From Sulfuritalea sp. (GTDB taxonomy: Bacteria > Pseudomonadota > Gammaproteobacteria > Burkholderiales > Rhodocyclaceae), in contig JAOTRV010000015.1 in the NCBI GenBank assembly GCA_030247575.1, positions 34,820-98,819 of the forward strand: 64,000 nt of DNA, in the 5' to 3' direction. The stretch's first letter is position 1, and the number at the start of each line of letters is the position of its first letter. The notes beneath the pieces are model-generated. The model saw nothing but the letters and a program-made list of their open reading frames with translations. It was not told the DNA's origin and searched no databases. The translations under genes were made by a program, and so were the position numbers. Below, one piece after another: positions 43,765 through 52,400 of the stretch.

Positions 43765-44220
43765 ATGCAGATCTGGGTCGATGCCGATGCCTGTCCCGGC
43801 GTCATCAAGGAAATTCTCTACCGTGCCGCCGCGCGGCATGCGCTGCCGGTAACGCTGGTCGCCAATCAGTGGCTGCGCGTGCCGCCCTCGCCATGGATTC
43901 GCGCCGTCCAGGTGCCACAGGGTTTCGACGTGGCCGACAGCCACATCGTCGAACAGGCGGCGGAGGGCGACCTGGTGATCACCGCCGACATCCCGCTGGC
44001 GGCGCTGGTGATCGAGAAGCGGGCCTTCGCGCTGAATCCGCGCGGCGAGCTCTACAGCGCGGAAAACATCCGCCAGCTGCTCGACATGCGCAACTTCATG
44101 GACACGCTGCGCAGCAGCGGCGTCGAGACCGGCGGGCCGGCGGCCTTCAGCCATGCCGACCGGCAGAGCTTCGCCAACCAGCTCGACCGCTTCATCGCCA
44201 AACGCCGCAAGCCCTTCTGA
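43765..44220 (+). CDS. YaiI/YqxD (DUF188) family protein
   Basis: This 151-residue protein belongs to the YaiI/UPF0178 family. It starts [17 protein letters not shown], a PIN-like acidic N-terminus, and continues with [25 protein letters not shown], in which several conserved Asp residues resemble a PIN-domain nuclease site. The C-terminus has [17 protein letters not shown]. The biochemical role is not established. It is a single gene, divergent from the all-helical gene. Confidence 0.88.
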   Translation: MQIWVDADACPGVIKEILYRAAARHALPVTLVANQWLRVPPSPWIRAVQVPQGFDVADSHIVEQAAEGDLVITADIPLAALVIEKRAFALNPRGELYSAENIRQLLDMRNFMDTLRSSGVETGGPAAFSHADRQSFANQLDRFIAKRRKPF

Positions 44221-44240
44221 CACTGCGATCTACCGTGTTC

Positions 44241-44262
44241 GCCGTAGCGCCGGCGTCTACTC
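44241..44262 (+). repeat. 22-nt dispersed repeat, copy 4
   Basis: This copy lies 20 bases after the YaiI-family stop. It differs at one position from the copy at 63507. The part GTAGCGCCGGCGTCTAC is almost a perfect palindrome, with one extra T. Confidence 0.6.
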
Positions 44263-44355
44263 CCGGGCGGCGAGAATTGTCATTGGAATGACGCAAAGCT
44301 TTCTATAATGCAACCAATGCCCGCCTGTCCTCAGGTTCGAGCGCTGGAGTTGAAA

Positions 44356-45336
44356 ATGCAATCCCGTGTCCTAAGCCGTTTGCTCGTCGTCGCGCTGCTG
44401 CTGGCGCTGGCGGGCGGAATCTACCTGCTGCTCAACTACAACCGCAATACCTCGCTGCCGCCGGGCATCGCCTCGGGCAACGGCCGCCTCGAAGCGACCG
44501 AGGTGGATGTCGCCACCAAGGTGCCCGGGCGCCTGGCTTCGGTCCGCGCCCGCGAGGGCGACAACGTGAGCGCCGGGCAGGTCGTCGCCGAACTCGACGC
44601 CGAGGATCTGCGCGCCCAGTTGCGCGCCGCCGAGGCCCAGGTGCGCCAGGCCCGGGCCGCGGTGCAGGAAGGCCGTGCCGGCGTCGCCGGCGCCGACAGT
44701 CAGCAGAAACTCGCCCGCGCCACGCTCGATCGCACCGGCCAACTGGTGAAGAAGGGTTTCGTCACCGGCGACCGGCTGGACCGCGACCGCAGCGCCCTGC
44801 TCGCCGCCGATGCCGGCATGAATGCCGCCCGCAGCCACGTCAACGAGGCCGATGCCGCCGTGGCGGCGGCCGTCGCGCGGGTGGACGCGCTGCGCGTCGC
44901 GCTGACCGACGCCACGATCAAGGCGCCGCTGGGCGGCCGCGTGCTCTACCGTCTCGCCGAACCCGGCGAAGTCGTCGCCGCCGGCGGCAAGATCCTCACG
45001 CTGCTCGACATGACGGATGTCTACATGTCCATCTACCTGCCCACCGCCGAGGCCGGGAAAGTCGGCGTTGGCGGTACGGCGCGCATCGCGCTGGATGCGC
45101 TGCCCGGCCAGCCGATTCCGGCGAAGGTGGTGTTCGTCGCGCCGCGCTCGCAGTTCACGCCCAAGGAAGTGGAAACCCGCAACGAACGCGAGAAGCTGAT
45201 GTTTCGCGTCAAGGTCAGGGTCGATGCCGACTGGCTGGCCGCCCACGCCGACCTGGCGAAGCCCGGCATGCCGGGCGTGGCCTACGTCCTCACCGATCCC
45301 GCCGCTGCCTGGCCGCCCGCGCTGACGACGAAATAA
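44356..45336 (+). CDS. yhiI: HlyD-type membrane fusion protein, YhiI-like
   Basis: This periplasmic adaptor of about 326 residues is anchored by one N-terminal helix (LLVVALLLALAGGIYLLL). It has a biotinyl-lipoyl half-motif (VATKVPGRLASVRAREGDNVSAGQVVAEL), a coiled-coil hairpin (about 75-190, rich in AAEAQVRQARAAV) and a beta-barrel domain. It would link the ABC ATPase/permeases encoded next to an outer-membrane channel. The ATG at 44356 has GGAG upstream; the longer frame from 44308 is less likely because a TATAAT at 44304-44309 may be its -10. The gene order with rbbA and yhhJ matches E. coli yhiI-rbbA-yhhJ. Confidence 0.88.
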   Translation: MQSRVLSRLLVVALLLALAGGIYLLLNYNRNTSLPPGIASGNGRLEATEVDVATKVPGRLASVRAREGDNVSAGQVVAELDAEDLRAQLRAAEAQVRQARAAVQEGRAGVAGADSQQKLARATLDRTGQLVKKGFVTGDRLDRDRSALLAADAGMNAARSHVNEADAAVAAAVARVDALRVALTDATIKAPLGGRVLYRLAEPGEVVAAGGKILTLLDMTDVYMSIYLPTAEAGKVGVGGTARIALDALPGQPIPAKVVFVAPRSQFTPKEVETRNEREKLMFRVKVRVDADWLAAHADLAKPGMPGVAYVLTDPAAAWPPALTTK

Positions 45337-45339
45337 GTC

Positions 45340-48084
45340 ATGGCCGAAGCCGCGCCCCTGGTCGCCCGCCTGACGGGGGTGGGTCTGCGCTACGGTGAGG
45401 TGGCGGCCCTGGAGAAGGTCGACCTCGAACTGCCCGGCGGCGTCATGGTCGGCCTGATCGGCCCCGACGGCGTCGGCAAGTCCTCGCTGCTCGCATTGGT
45501 GTCGGGCGCGCGCAAGGCGCAGACCGGCCGCATCGAAGTCTTCGGCGGCGACCTGCGCGACCGCAACTTCCGCGACAAGGTCCAGCCCCGCATCGCCTAC
45601 ATGCCCCAGGGCCTGGGCAGGAACCTCTACCAGACGCTGTCGGTGGAAGAGAACGTGGATTTCTTCGGCCGCCTGTTCGGCCAGGGCCGCGCCGAGCGCA
45701 GCGCCCGCATCGACGAGCTGCTCACCGCCACGGGCCTTGCGCCCTTCCGCAAACGATCGGCCGCCAAGCTCTCGGGCGGCATGAAACAGAAGCTCGGCCT
45801 CTGCTGTGCCCTGATCCACGACCCGGACCTGCTGATCCTCGACGAACCGACGACCGGCGTCGACCCCTTGTCGCGGCGCCAGTTCTGGGCGCTGATCGCC
45901 AGCCTGCGCGCCCGCCGTCCCGGCATGAGCGTGCTGGTGGCCACGGCCTACATGGAGGAAGCCGAACGCTTCGACTGGCTGGTGGCGATGGATGCCGGCC
46001 AGATCGTCGGCACCGGCACGGCGGCGGCGCTCAAGGCACACACCGGCCGCGCCACGCTGGAACAGGCCTTCATTCGCCTGCTGCCGGAAGATCGCCGCCG
46101 CGAACACCATGCCCTGGTGATCCCGCCGCGCGGCGACGCGGGCGATGGCTGGGCGATCGAAGCCGAGGGCCTGACCGAGCGCTTCGGCGACTTCACCGCG
46201 GTGGACCACGTCAGCTTCAGCATCGAGCGCGGCGAGATCTTCGGCTTCCTCGGCCCCAACGGCTGCGGCAAGACCACCACGATGAAAATGCTCACCGGCC
46301 TGCTGCCGCCGAAGGAAGGCCGCGCGCTGCTGTTCGGCCGCGAGGTGGAAGCCGGCAACCTGGAAACCCGCAAGCAGGTCGGCTACATGTCGCAGGCATT
46401 CTCGCTCTACGGCGAGCTGACGGTGGCGCAGAACCTCGAACTGCACGCCCGGCTGTTCCACCTGGCGCCGCAGCGCGTCGCCCCGCGCTGCGCCGAGCTG
46501 ACGGAGGGCTTCGGCCTCGGCCCCTACGCCGACATGCCCGCCGCCGGCCTGCCGCTGGGCATCCGCCAGCGCCTGTCGCTGGCGGTGGCCGTGGTGCACG
46601 AACCGCCGCTGCTGATCCTCGACGAGCCCACCTCGGGCGTCGACCCGATCGCCCGCGACCATTTCTGGGCCTTGCTGGCGAAACTGTCGCGCGAGCAGGG
46701 CGTGACAATCTTCATCTCCACCCACTTCATGAACGAGGCCGAGCATTGCGACCGCGTCGCGCTGATGGATGCCGGCCGCGTGCTGGCCGGCGACACGCCG
46801 GCGGCGCTGCGCGCGGCCAGGGGCGCCGCCAGCCTGGAGGAGGCCTTCATCGCCTGCCTGGAGGAAGCCGCGCAGGCATCGCCGACGCAAGCGGCGATTG
46901 CCCCGTCCGCGCCGGTTGCGGCAGCAGCGCCGCTCGACAGGACACCGAAGCCCGGCGGCTTCAGCCTGGCCCGCATGCTGAGCATCTCGCACCGGGAATC
47001 GCTGGAGCTGCTGCGCGACCCGATCCGCCTCGCGGTGGCGCTGGTCGGCGCCCTGGTGCTGATGTTCGTGCTCGGCTTCGGCGTTTCGATGGACGTCGAA
47101 AACCTGCGCTTCGCCGCGCTCGACCGCGACCGGTCGCCCGAATCCCGCGCCTACATCGACAACATCGCCGGCTCGCGCTACTTCGTCCAGCGCCCGGCGA
47201 TCCGCGACGTCGCCGACCTCGAACGGCGCATGAGCGCGGGCGAACTCGCGGTGGCGATCGAGATTCCGCCCAACTACGGGCGCGACCTGCGCCTCGGTCG
47301 CCATCCCGAGATCGGCGTCTGGGTCGATGGCGCCATGCCCTTCCGCGGCGAGACCGCGCGCGGCTACCTGAGGGGCATGCACAGCGAGTACATCGTCGCG
47401 CTGGCGACCGAAGCGACCGGCACCACGCCCGAGCTGATGCCCACGGAGATCGCCCTGCGCTACCGCTACAACCAGGACTTCCGCAGCATCTACGCCATGG
47501 TGCCGGCCGTGCTCCCGCTGCTGCTGATCTTCATTCCGGCCATCCTGATGGCGCTCGGCGTGGTGCGCGAGAAGGAACTGGGGTCGATCACCAATTTCTA
47601 CGTCACGCCGGTCACGCGGCTCGAATTCCTGCTCGGCAAGCAGGTGCCCTATGTCGTCGTGTCGATGATCAGCTTCTTCGCCCTGGTGCTGCAGGCGGTG
47701 TTCGTTTTCGACGTGCCGATCAAGGGCAGCTTCGCCGTGCTGACGCTCGGCACCCTGCTCTACGTCACCACCACCACCAGCTTCGGGCTGCTGATGTCCA
47801 CCTTCACCCGCACCCAGATCGCCGCGCTGTTCGGCACCGCCATCCTGACCATGCTGCCGACGGTGCAGTTCTCCGGCCTGACCACGCCGGTGGACTCGCT
47901 GCAGGGCCCCGCCTACTGGATCGGCCAGTTCTTCCCGGCCTCGTATTACCTCGTGCTCTGCCGCGGGGTGTTCACCAAGGCGCTGACGTTCTCCGACCTC
48001 ACCGTGCAATTCGCCGCGCTGGCCGCCTTCATTCCCGTGCTGACGGCGACTTCCGCGGCGCTGCTGTCCAAGCAGGAAAAGTGA
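45340..48084 (+). CDS. rbbA: RbbA-like fused ABC ATPase-ATPase-permease
   Basis: This 914-residue protein has two ABC ATPase domains and a C-terminal ABC-2 permease, the same layout and length as E. coli RbbA (ribosome-associated ATPase). The first domain has Walker [10 protein letters not shown] (41-49) and signature LSGGMKQKL; the second has [10 protein letters not shown] (about 304) with a degenerate LPLGIRQRL in place of LSGGQ. The permease (about 550-914) has a large periplasmic loop and six helices. E. coli RbbA removes bound tRNA from ribosomes, while the flanking genes point to export; both roles have been proposed. It begins four bases after yhiI. Confidence 0.9.
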   Translation: MAEAAPLVARLTGVGLRYGEVAALEKVDLELPGGVMVGLIGPDGVGKSSLLALVSGARKAQTGRIEVFGGDLRDRNFRDKVQPRIAYMPQGLGRNLYQTLSVEENVDFFGRLFGQGRAERSARIDELLTATGLAPFRKRSAAKLSGGMKQKLGLCCALIHDPDLLILDEPTTGVDPLSRRQFWALIASLRARRPGMSVLVATAYMEEAERFDWLVAMDAGQIVGTGTAAALKAHTGRATLEQAFIRLLPEDRRREHHALVIPPRGDAGDGWAIEAEGLTERFGDFTAVDHVSFSIERGEIFGFLGPNGCGKTTTMKMLTGLLPPKEGRALLFGREVEAGNLETRKQVGYMSQAFSLYGELTVAQNLELHARLFHLAPQRVAPRCAELTEGFGLGPYADMPAAGLPLGIRQRLSLAVAVVHEPPLLILDEPTSGVDPIARDHFWALLAKLSREQGVTIFISTHFMNEAEHCDRVALMDAGRVLAGDTPAALRAARGAASLEEAFIACLEEAAQASPTQAAIAPSAPVAAAAPLDRTPKPGGFSLARMLSISHRESLELLRDPIRLAVALVGALVLMFVLGFGVSMDVENLRFAALDRDRSPESRAYIDNIAGSRYFVQRPAIRDVADLERRMSAGELAVAIEIPPNYGRDLRLGRHPEIGVWVDGAMPFRGETARGYLRGMHSEYIVALATEATGTTPELMPTEIALRYRYNQDFRSIYAMVPAVLPLLLIFIPAILMALGVVREKELGSITNFYVTPVTRLEFLLGKQVPYVVVSMISFFALVLQAVFVFDVPIKGSFAVLTLGTLLYVTTTTSFGLLMSTFTRTQIAALFGTAILTMLPTVQFSGLTTPVDSLQGPAYWIGQFFPASYYLVLCRGVFTKALTFSDLTVQFAALAAFIPVLTATSAALLSKQEK

Positions 48085-48086
48085 CC

Positions 48087-49220
48087 ATGGGCAACGGCCG
48101 CCTCGGCAACATCTACCGCCTCGGGGTCAAGGAACTGCGCAGCCTCTGGGCCGACAAGGCGCTGCTGGTGCTGATCGTCTGGGCCTTCACCGGGGCCATC
48201 TACAGCGCGGCCAAGGGCGTTTCCCAGGAGCTGCGCAATGCCCCGGTGGCCGTGGTCGATGAGGACCGCTCGCCGCTGTCGCAGCGCATGACCGGCGCGC
48301 TGACCCCGCCCTACTTCAAGCCGCCGACGCGCATCGAGTTCAGGGAGATGGACCGCTACATGGACCACGGCCGGGTCACCTTCGCCATCGTCATTCCGGC
48401 CAACTTCCAGCGCGACCTCGCCGCCGGGCACCGACCGGCGGTCCAGGTGAACATCGACGCCACCCAGATGGCCCAGTCCTTCATCGGCGCCGGCTACATC
48501 CAGAGCATCTTCGCCGCCGAGATCAACGAATACCTGACCGGCAGCCGCGAGAGCGCCGATCCGCCGATCCGCCTCGCCACCCGGGTGCGCTACAACCCCA
48601 ACCTGATCGGCTACTGGTTCGGCGGCGTCATGGAGGTGATCAACCTGGTCAACATGATCACCATCATCCTGGTCGGCGCCGCCTTCATCCGCGAGCGCGA
48701 GCACGGCACGCTGGAGCACCTGCTGGTGATGCCGCTGACGCCGGTGCAGATCATGGTGGCCAAGATCTGGGCCAACGGCCTGGCGGTGCTGCTGTGCACG
48801 GCGTTCGCGCTGCTGGCGGTGGTGCAGGGCGTGCTCGGCGTGACCATCACCGGCTCGATTCCGCTGTTCCTCTGCGGTTCCGCGGTCTACCTTTTTTCGG
48901 CCGGATCGATCGGCATCTTTCTCGGCACCATCGCGCGCTCCATGCCCCAGTTCGGCCTGCTGTTCATCCTCACCATCATTCCGCTGCAGATGCTCTCCGG
49001 CGGCGTCACGCCGCGCGAGAGCATGCCGCAGATCATCCAGGACATCATGCTCGCCGCGCCCACCACCTACTTCGTCCGCATGGCCCAGGCCATCCTCTAC
49101 CGCGGCGCCGGATTCGACGTGGTCTGGCGCGACTTCGTGGGCATCGCCGTGATCGGCGCGGTGTTCTTCGCGCTGGCGCTGGCGCGATTCCGGCGCTCCG
49201 TGACGCTGACGCAGATCTGA
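48087..49220 (+). CDS. yhhJ: ABC-2 type permease, YhhJ-like
   Basis: This 377-residue ABC-2 family permease has an N-terminal helix (ALLVLIVWAFTGAIYSA), a large periplasmic loop (about 55-180) and five C-terminal helices containing FIREREHGTLEHLLVMPLTP and the conserved LSGGVTPRESMPQ. It starts two bases after rbbA and completes the adaptor-ATPase-permease set. It likely pairs with the RbbA permease domain. The exported substrate is unknown. Confidence 0.9.
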   Translation: MGNGRLGNIYRLGVKELRSLWADKALLVLIVWAFTGAIYSAAKGVSQELRNAPVAVVDEDRSPLSQRMTGALTPPYFKPPTRIEFREMDRYMDHGRVTFAIVIPANFQRDLAAGHRPAVQVNIDATQMAQSFIGAGYIQSIFAAEINEYLTGSRESADPPIRLATRVRYNPNLIGYWFGGVMEVINLVNMITIILVGAAFIREREHGTLEHLLVMPLTPVQIMVAKIWANGLAVLLCTAFALLAVVQGVLGVTITGSIPLFLCGSAVYLFSAGSIGIFLGTIARSMPQFGLLFILTIIPLQMLSGGVTPRESMPQIIQDIMLAAPTTYFVRMAQAILYRGAGFDVVWRDFVGIAVIGAVFFALALARFRRSVTLTQI

Positions 49221-49222
49221 TT

Positions 49223-49247
49223 GCCGTGCCACCAGCGCCGACTCTTG
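49223..49247 (+). repeat. 22-nt dispersed repeat, copy 5 (diverged)
   Basis: This copy lies two bases after the yhhJ stop. Over 25 bases it differs from copy 2 (19450) at three positions, and both continue CTCTTG-like beyond the common core. It has lost the palindromic centre. Confidence 0.45.
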
Positions 49248-49308
49248 TCCTGCGGGCGGCGCGGGAGAAGGAGCGGCGCGACTATAATTCGCGCTTGCGG
49301 AGGATTTC

Positions 49309-49554
49309 GTGGCCATTCACCATTTTCAACTTCAGGGCGAGTTCATCGAACTGAACGTCCTCCTCAAGCTGCTCGGCCTGGCGCCTTCGGGCGGCGCGGC
49401 CAAGAATCTGATCGCGGCCGGCGCCGTGACGGTCGACGGCGAGGCCGAAACCCGCATCCGGCGCAAGCTGCGCGCCGGCTGCACCGTGCGCCTCGGGGAT
49501 GAAGAAATCCACATCGTCGACAGCGACGCGTCCATTGACTTGCCTCTGAACTGA
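49309..49554 (+). CDS. S4-domain RNA-binding protein, YbcJ-like
   Basis: This 81-residue protein is a single S4 RNA-binding domain: FIELNVLLKLLGLAPSGGAAKNLIAAGAVTVDGE, then RRKLRAGCTVRLG. The short form matches YbcJ/YlmH-type proteins thought to bind structured RNA, perhaps in ribosome assembly. The start is a GTG at 49309 with GGAGG upstream; a TATAAT at 49283-49288 may be its -10. A ribosome-assembly GTPase gene starts seven bases after its stop, consistent with a shared role. Confidence 0.88.
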   Translation: MAIHHFQLQGEFIELNVLLKLLGLAPSGGAAKNLIAAGAVTVDGEAETRIRRKLRAGCTVRLGDEEIHIVDSDASIDLPLN

Positions 49555-49561
49555 TTCGAAC

Positions 49562-50458
49562 ATGGCCATACAGTGGTTCCCCGGACACATGACCTCGGCG
49601 CGCAAGAAGGCGGCCGAGACCATGGCGCTGACCGACGTGGTGATCGAGGTCTGCGATGCGCGCCTGCCCGAGGCCAGCAGCAACCCGATGATCCGCGAGC
49701 TGCGCCTGCACCGCCAGCGGCCCTGCCTCAAGCTGCTGAACAAGTCCGACCTCGCCGACCCGGTGGTGACCCAGGCCTGGATCGACCATTACAACAGCCA
49801 GCCCGGCGTCAAGGCGGTGGCCATCTCCAGCAAGAATCCGGCCGAGGCCGCGCGCGTGCCCAGCCTGTGCAAGGGCCTGGCGCCGCACCGCAATGACGGC
49901 GTCAAGCCGCTGCGCATGCTGATCATGGGCATTCCCAACGTCGGCAAATCGACGCTGATGAATGCGCTGCTCAAGCGTCGCGTCGCCGCCGTCGGCGACG
50001 AGCCGGCGGTGACCAAGTCGCAGATGTGCATCGACCTCGGCCCGACCATGAGCATCACCGACACGCCGGGCCTGATGTGGCCGAAGATCAAGCACGACAG
50101 CGACGGCTTCATGCTGGCCGCCAGCCATGCCATCGGGCGCAATGCCGTGATCGATTCCGAAGTGGCGATTTTCCTCGCCGGGCTGCTGCTGCAGCGCTAC
50201 CCGGCAGCGCTCGCCGAACGCTACGGCATCGCCGTCGAGGGCATCGATGCGGTCGCCGTCGTCGAGGCCGTGGCGAAGAAGCGCGGCTGCATCCTCAAGG
50301 GCCGCCGCGGCGGCGAGCTCGACCTGGAAAAGGCGGGGATGATCCTGCTCACCGATTATCGCAGCGGCAAACTCGGCCGTATCAGCCTCGAAACCCCGCA
50401 GAGCCGCGCCGCCATGCTGGCCGCGGAGTACCTCGGCGAGCCTCCCGCCGCCGATTGA
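49562..50458 (+). CDS. ylqF: Ribosome biogenesis GTPase YlqF/RbgA
   Basis: This is a circularly permuted GTPase of 298 residues. The G4 motif NKSD (about 60) comes before the G1 loop GIPNVGKST (about 122) and the G3 motif DTPG (about 172), the hallmark order of the YlqF/RbgA group, which assists late 50S subunit assembly. The C-terminal helical domain ends near AAEYLGEP. It starts seven bases after the S4-domain gene, forming a two-gene translation-related unit. A mobile element begins 66 bases after its stop. Confidence 0.93.
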   Translation: MAIQWFPGHMTSARKKAAETMALTDVVIEVCDARLPEASSNPMIRELRLHRQRPCLKLLNKSDLADPVVTQAWIDHYNSQPGVKAVAISSKNPAEAARVPSLCKGLAPHRNDGVKPLRMLIMGIPNVGKSTLMNALLKRRVAAVGDEPAVTKSQMCIDLGPTMSITDTPGLMWPKIKHDSDGFMLAASHAIGRNAVIDSEVAIFLAGLLLQRYPAALAERYGIAVEGIDAVAVVEAVAKKRGCILKGRRGGELDLEKAGMILLTDYRSGKLGRISLETPQSRAAMLAAEYLGEPPAAD

Positions 50459-50523
50459 TCGGCAAGTCCCGGCAGCTACGGGGATGGGCCAGGCAACACG
50501 ATGCCGACCCGCTCCGCAGAGGG

Positions 50524-50570
50524 AAAAGGGGCCAGGCTCCCATGGGAAAAGGGGCCAGGCTCGAATTAAA
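50524..50570 (+). repeat. Left repeat doublet of the RAYT element
   Basis: Two forward copies of GGGGCCAGGCTC lie here (50528-50539 and 50551-50562). The outer one is followed by CCATGG and the inner one by GAATT. Both are preceded by an A-run. Confidence 0.85.
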
Positions 50571-50616
50571 TTCTGACAAACCGCAATGGGCGAATTCGCT
50601 TGCTACACTGTTCGCC

Positions 50617-51348
50617 ATGCCCCGCCGCCCCCGCGTCCATCTCGCCGACATCCACTTACACATCGTCCAGCGCGGCCACAATCGCGACGCCTGCTTCTTC
50701 GGCGAGGACGACTACCACGCCTATCGCCACTGGCTCGGCGAAGCGCTGAAAGCCAGCGGCTGCCTGCTGCACGCCTACGTGCAGATGACCAACCATGTGC
50801 ATCTGCTGCTGACCCCGCCCGCGCCCGAAGCCGTGACGCAACTGGTGATTTCGCTGGGCCGGCGCTACGTGCAATACATCAACAAGACCTACCGCCGCAC
50901 CGGCACTCTGTGGGACAGCCGCTACAAGTCCTCCCTGGTGCAGGCCGACGCCTACCTGCTGCTGTGCCAGCGCTACATCGAAGTCAACCCGGTGCGCGCC
51001 GCGATGGTGGATGATCCCGCCCACTATCGCTGGAGTAGCTATCATGCCAACGGACTGGGGCAGACCGATCCCCTGCTGACGCCGCATCCGGTGTATGCCG
51101 GGCTTGGCGCCAAGTTGGCCGACCGACTGGCCGCCTACCGCGCACTGTTCCGCCCCGAACTCGACGCCGAAGCCATCGCCGATATCCGCCTGGCCCTGAA
51201 CCAGGGGCAACCCCTGGGCAATTCGCGCTTCCTCGCCAAGATCGAACAAACCACCGGCCAGCGCCGCGAAGTCAAGCCGCGAGGGCGGCCCAGAAAGCCG
51301 GCGACCGGACATACCGGACCGCAGGAGCAGCTGGAAATAAAGATTTAG
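50617..51348 (+). CDS. REP-associated (RAYT-like) Y1 transposase
   Basis: This HUH-superfamily Y1 transposase has 243 residues. The metal-binding HUH motif appears as NHVHLLLTP (about 58-66), and the candidate tyrosine nucleophile is in RRYVQYINKTYRR (about 81-93). The C-terminal half has RYIEVNPVRAAMVDDPAHYRWSSY, a conserved block of this family, and a basic tail (KPRGRPRKP). It belongs to the group that mobilises or spreads REP-like palindromes by single-strand transfer. It is bracketed by inverted doublets and probably intact. The ATG at 50617 gives the usual MPRRPR start; upstream codons from 50026 overlap ylqF in another frame. Confidence 0.9.
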   Translation: MPRRPRVHLADIHLHIVQRGHNRDACFFGEDDYHAYRHWLGEALKASGCLLHAYVQMTNHVHLLLTPPAPEAVTQLVISLGRRYVQYINKTYRRTGTLWDSRYKSSLVQADAYLLLCQRYIEVNPVRAAMVDDPAHYRWSSYHANGLGQTDPLLTPHPVYAGLGAKLADRLAAYRALFRPELDAEAIADIRLALNQGQPLGNSRFLAKIEQTTGQRREVKPRGRPRKPATGHTGPQEQLEIKI

Positions 51349-51537
51349 CGCCCCCCCGGCCTGGACCGATCGACAACCAGGTCGCGACCCAAAGGGCATT
51401 GCATGCTCATGGTATGCTGAAAGTCGGCGCTCGCGAGACGGCGCGGGAGAAACGAAATGGACAATTCAAGATGGCGGCGATGCGGCACCGGACTGGCGAC
51501 GATGCTGGCGGCCGGATTGGTCGGGGCGGTGGAAATC

Positions 51538-51588
51538 AATTCGAGCCTGGCCCCTTTAATTCTCCATGGGAGCCTGGCCCCTTTAATT
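51538..51588 (-). repeat. Right repeat doublet of the RAYT element
   Basis: Two reverse copies: AATTCGAGCCTGGCCCC (51538-51554), then after a CCATGG the shorter GAGCCTGGCCCC (51570-51581). Read on the minus strand, the order and linker match the left doublet. Confidence 0.85.
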
Positions 51589-51605
51589 CCGGTGGTGGTG
51601 TGGGG

Positions 51606-51628
51606 AGGGCCGGTTATAAGCCGGCCCT
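51606..51628. repeat. Hairpin next to the RAYT element
   Basis: An 8-bp perfect stem (AGGGCCGG and its complement) with a seven-base loop TTATAAG lies 18 bases after the right doublet. It has no T-run. Confidence 0.5.
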
Positions 51629-51699
51629 TACCCGATTTGGCAGCTTGGTAGGTTCAGCGGCTGATCTTTCAGGACGCTCGGCAATGAAAGCCTGAGCGC

Positions 51700-52161
51700 T
51701 TACTTTTCGATAGCAACAGCAAAGGTCTTGACATTATTTTCGCCACTGGGCGACACGTAGGCGTTCTTCTGGTCCGATGGGAGCATGTACATGAAATAGC
51801 AGGAACTGCCCGACGTCTTCCATGTCGTCCAATTCTTCTCGGTGCAGAATTGACCTTTCTCGTTGAAATTCCATGTCCCGGTGCCCGGGCTGGTTGTGCC
51901 ACTGGCGTAATGCTTGCCCGTAGCGGTCATCGTGCCATCAGCGTTGTAAGTCAGATTTTCTTCACCTTCCTTGTTCGGCCATTTAAAGAAAAAATTAGCC
52001 GGTGTCATGGCCACCAGATCAGCCTTGACTAACTGTTTCGCGCCCTTTTGCATCAAATCAGACACAGTAGGCCCGGTTCCTTCCGGCACGCAGCCGGCAA
52101 GTACCACTGAAACGAATAGAAAGCCAAGCGCACGAATCATCGAGGTAGAGACGAGCTTCAT
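51700..52161 (-). CDS. Lipoprotein with DUF995-like features
   Basis: This 153-residue lipoprotein has a signal peptide with lipobox LAGC (Cys at about residue 24). The mature part is rich in aromatic and small polar residues and contains TYNADGTMTATGKHY, then GTWNFNEKGQFCTEKNW and a second cysteine (SSCYF). The GTW...C...C pattern resembles DUF995 domains, but I am not certain. AAAGGAGAAAAA precedes the ATG at 52161. The gene is clearly lower in GC than its neighbours and lies among mobile repeats, so it was probably acquired. It would be anchored in the inner or outer membrane. Confidence 0.75.
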   Translation of the reverse strand: MKLVSTSMIRALGFLFVSVVLAGCVPEGTGPTVSDLMQKGAKQLVKADLVAMTPANFFFKWPNKEGEENLTYNADGTMTATGKHYASGTTSPGTGTWNFNEKGQFCTEKNWTTWKTSGSSCYFMYMLPSDQKNAYVSPSGENNVKTFAVAIEK

Positions 52162-52274
52162 TTTTTCTCCTTTGGTGGATGGCTGGACAGTTATGACGGT
52201 AGCAGTTCAAACCAGCCTCTCAAACTGCATGTAAAAATGCCTAACGAAGCTGTAGAGCGGATCAAAGGCGGATC

Positions 52275-52294
52275 AAAGGGGCCAGGCTCGAATT
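52275..52294 (+). repeat. Solo copy of the RAYT-associated repeat
   Basis: AAAGGGGCCAGGCTCGAATT matches the inner repeat of the RAYT element exactly. Confidence 0.8.
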
Positions 52295-52330
52295 GGATCA
52301 AAGAATTGTCAAAGGTGTCAAAGGGGTGTC

Positions 52331-52350
52331 AAAGGGGCCAGGCTCGAATT
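52331..52350 (+). repeat. Second solo copy of the RAYT-associated repeat
   Basis: AAAGGGGCCAGGCTCGAATT is identical to the copy at 52275-52294 and in the same orientation. The 36 bases between them are made of short GTCAAAGG units that look like partial copies of the repeat start. Confidence 0.8.
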
Positions 52351-52400
52351 AATTTGAAATACCCTGCAAGACCAAAACTTCTGGTTCGTACTGCCTGCGC

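Larger units (their letters stand above)
50524..51588. mobile_element. REP-type transposase element with inverted repeat doublets
   Basis: This is a 1,065-bp unit bounded by mirror-image doublets. On the left, GGGGCCAGGCTC, then CCATGG, then GGGGCCAGGCTCGAATT (50524-50570). On the right, the exact inverted arrangement (51538-51588). The central gene is a Y1/HUH (RAYT-like) transposase. Four repeats in two inverted doublets resemble REP/BIME organisation. I see no target-site duplication, as expected for HUH elements. Confidence 0.75.
51457..51651 (+). pseudogene. Truncated secreted-protein start fused to repeat DNA
   Basis: A 64-codon frame begins with a good ribosome-binding site (GGGAGAAACGAA before ATG) and a convincing signal peptide (RWRRCGTGLATMLAAGLVGA). 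From about residue 27 onward it is encoded by the right repeat doublet (SLAPLILHGSLAPLIP), so the original downstream gene is missing. I read it as the 5' end of a gene cut off by the element. It could instead encode a small secreted peptide. Confidence 0.4.
51349..51699. other. Region between the transposase and the lipoprotein gene
   Basis: This 351-bp stretch contains the 28-nt motif shared with the mini-element (51416-51443), a short secreted-looking open frame (51457-51651), the right repeat doublet (51538-51588) and a hairpin (51606-51628). No complete gene is supported. Confidence 0.5.

Noticed and set aside
44277-44309. TTGTCA and TATAAT as a promoter for yhiI
   Set aside because: The spacing is 21 bases (or 15 with TTGGAA), outside the normal range; only the -10 is credible.
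44371-48009. 1,212-codon minus-strand open frame opposite yhiI/rbbA
   Set aside because: The plus strand encodes well-recognised YhiI and RbbA proteins. The antisense frame has no known domain, no ribosome-binding site and arises from GC-rich codon use.
52261-52350. CRISPR-like array of short repeats
   Set aside because: Repeats are a transposon-associated motif with irregular spacing, no unique equal-length spacers and no cas genes.
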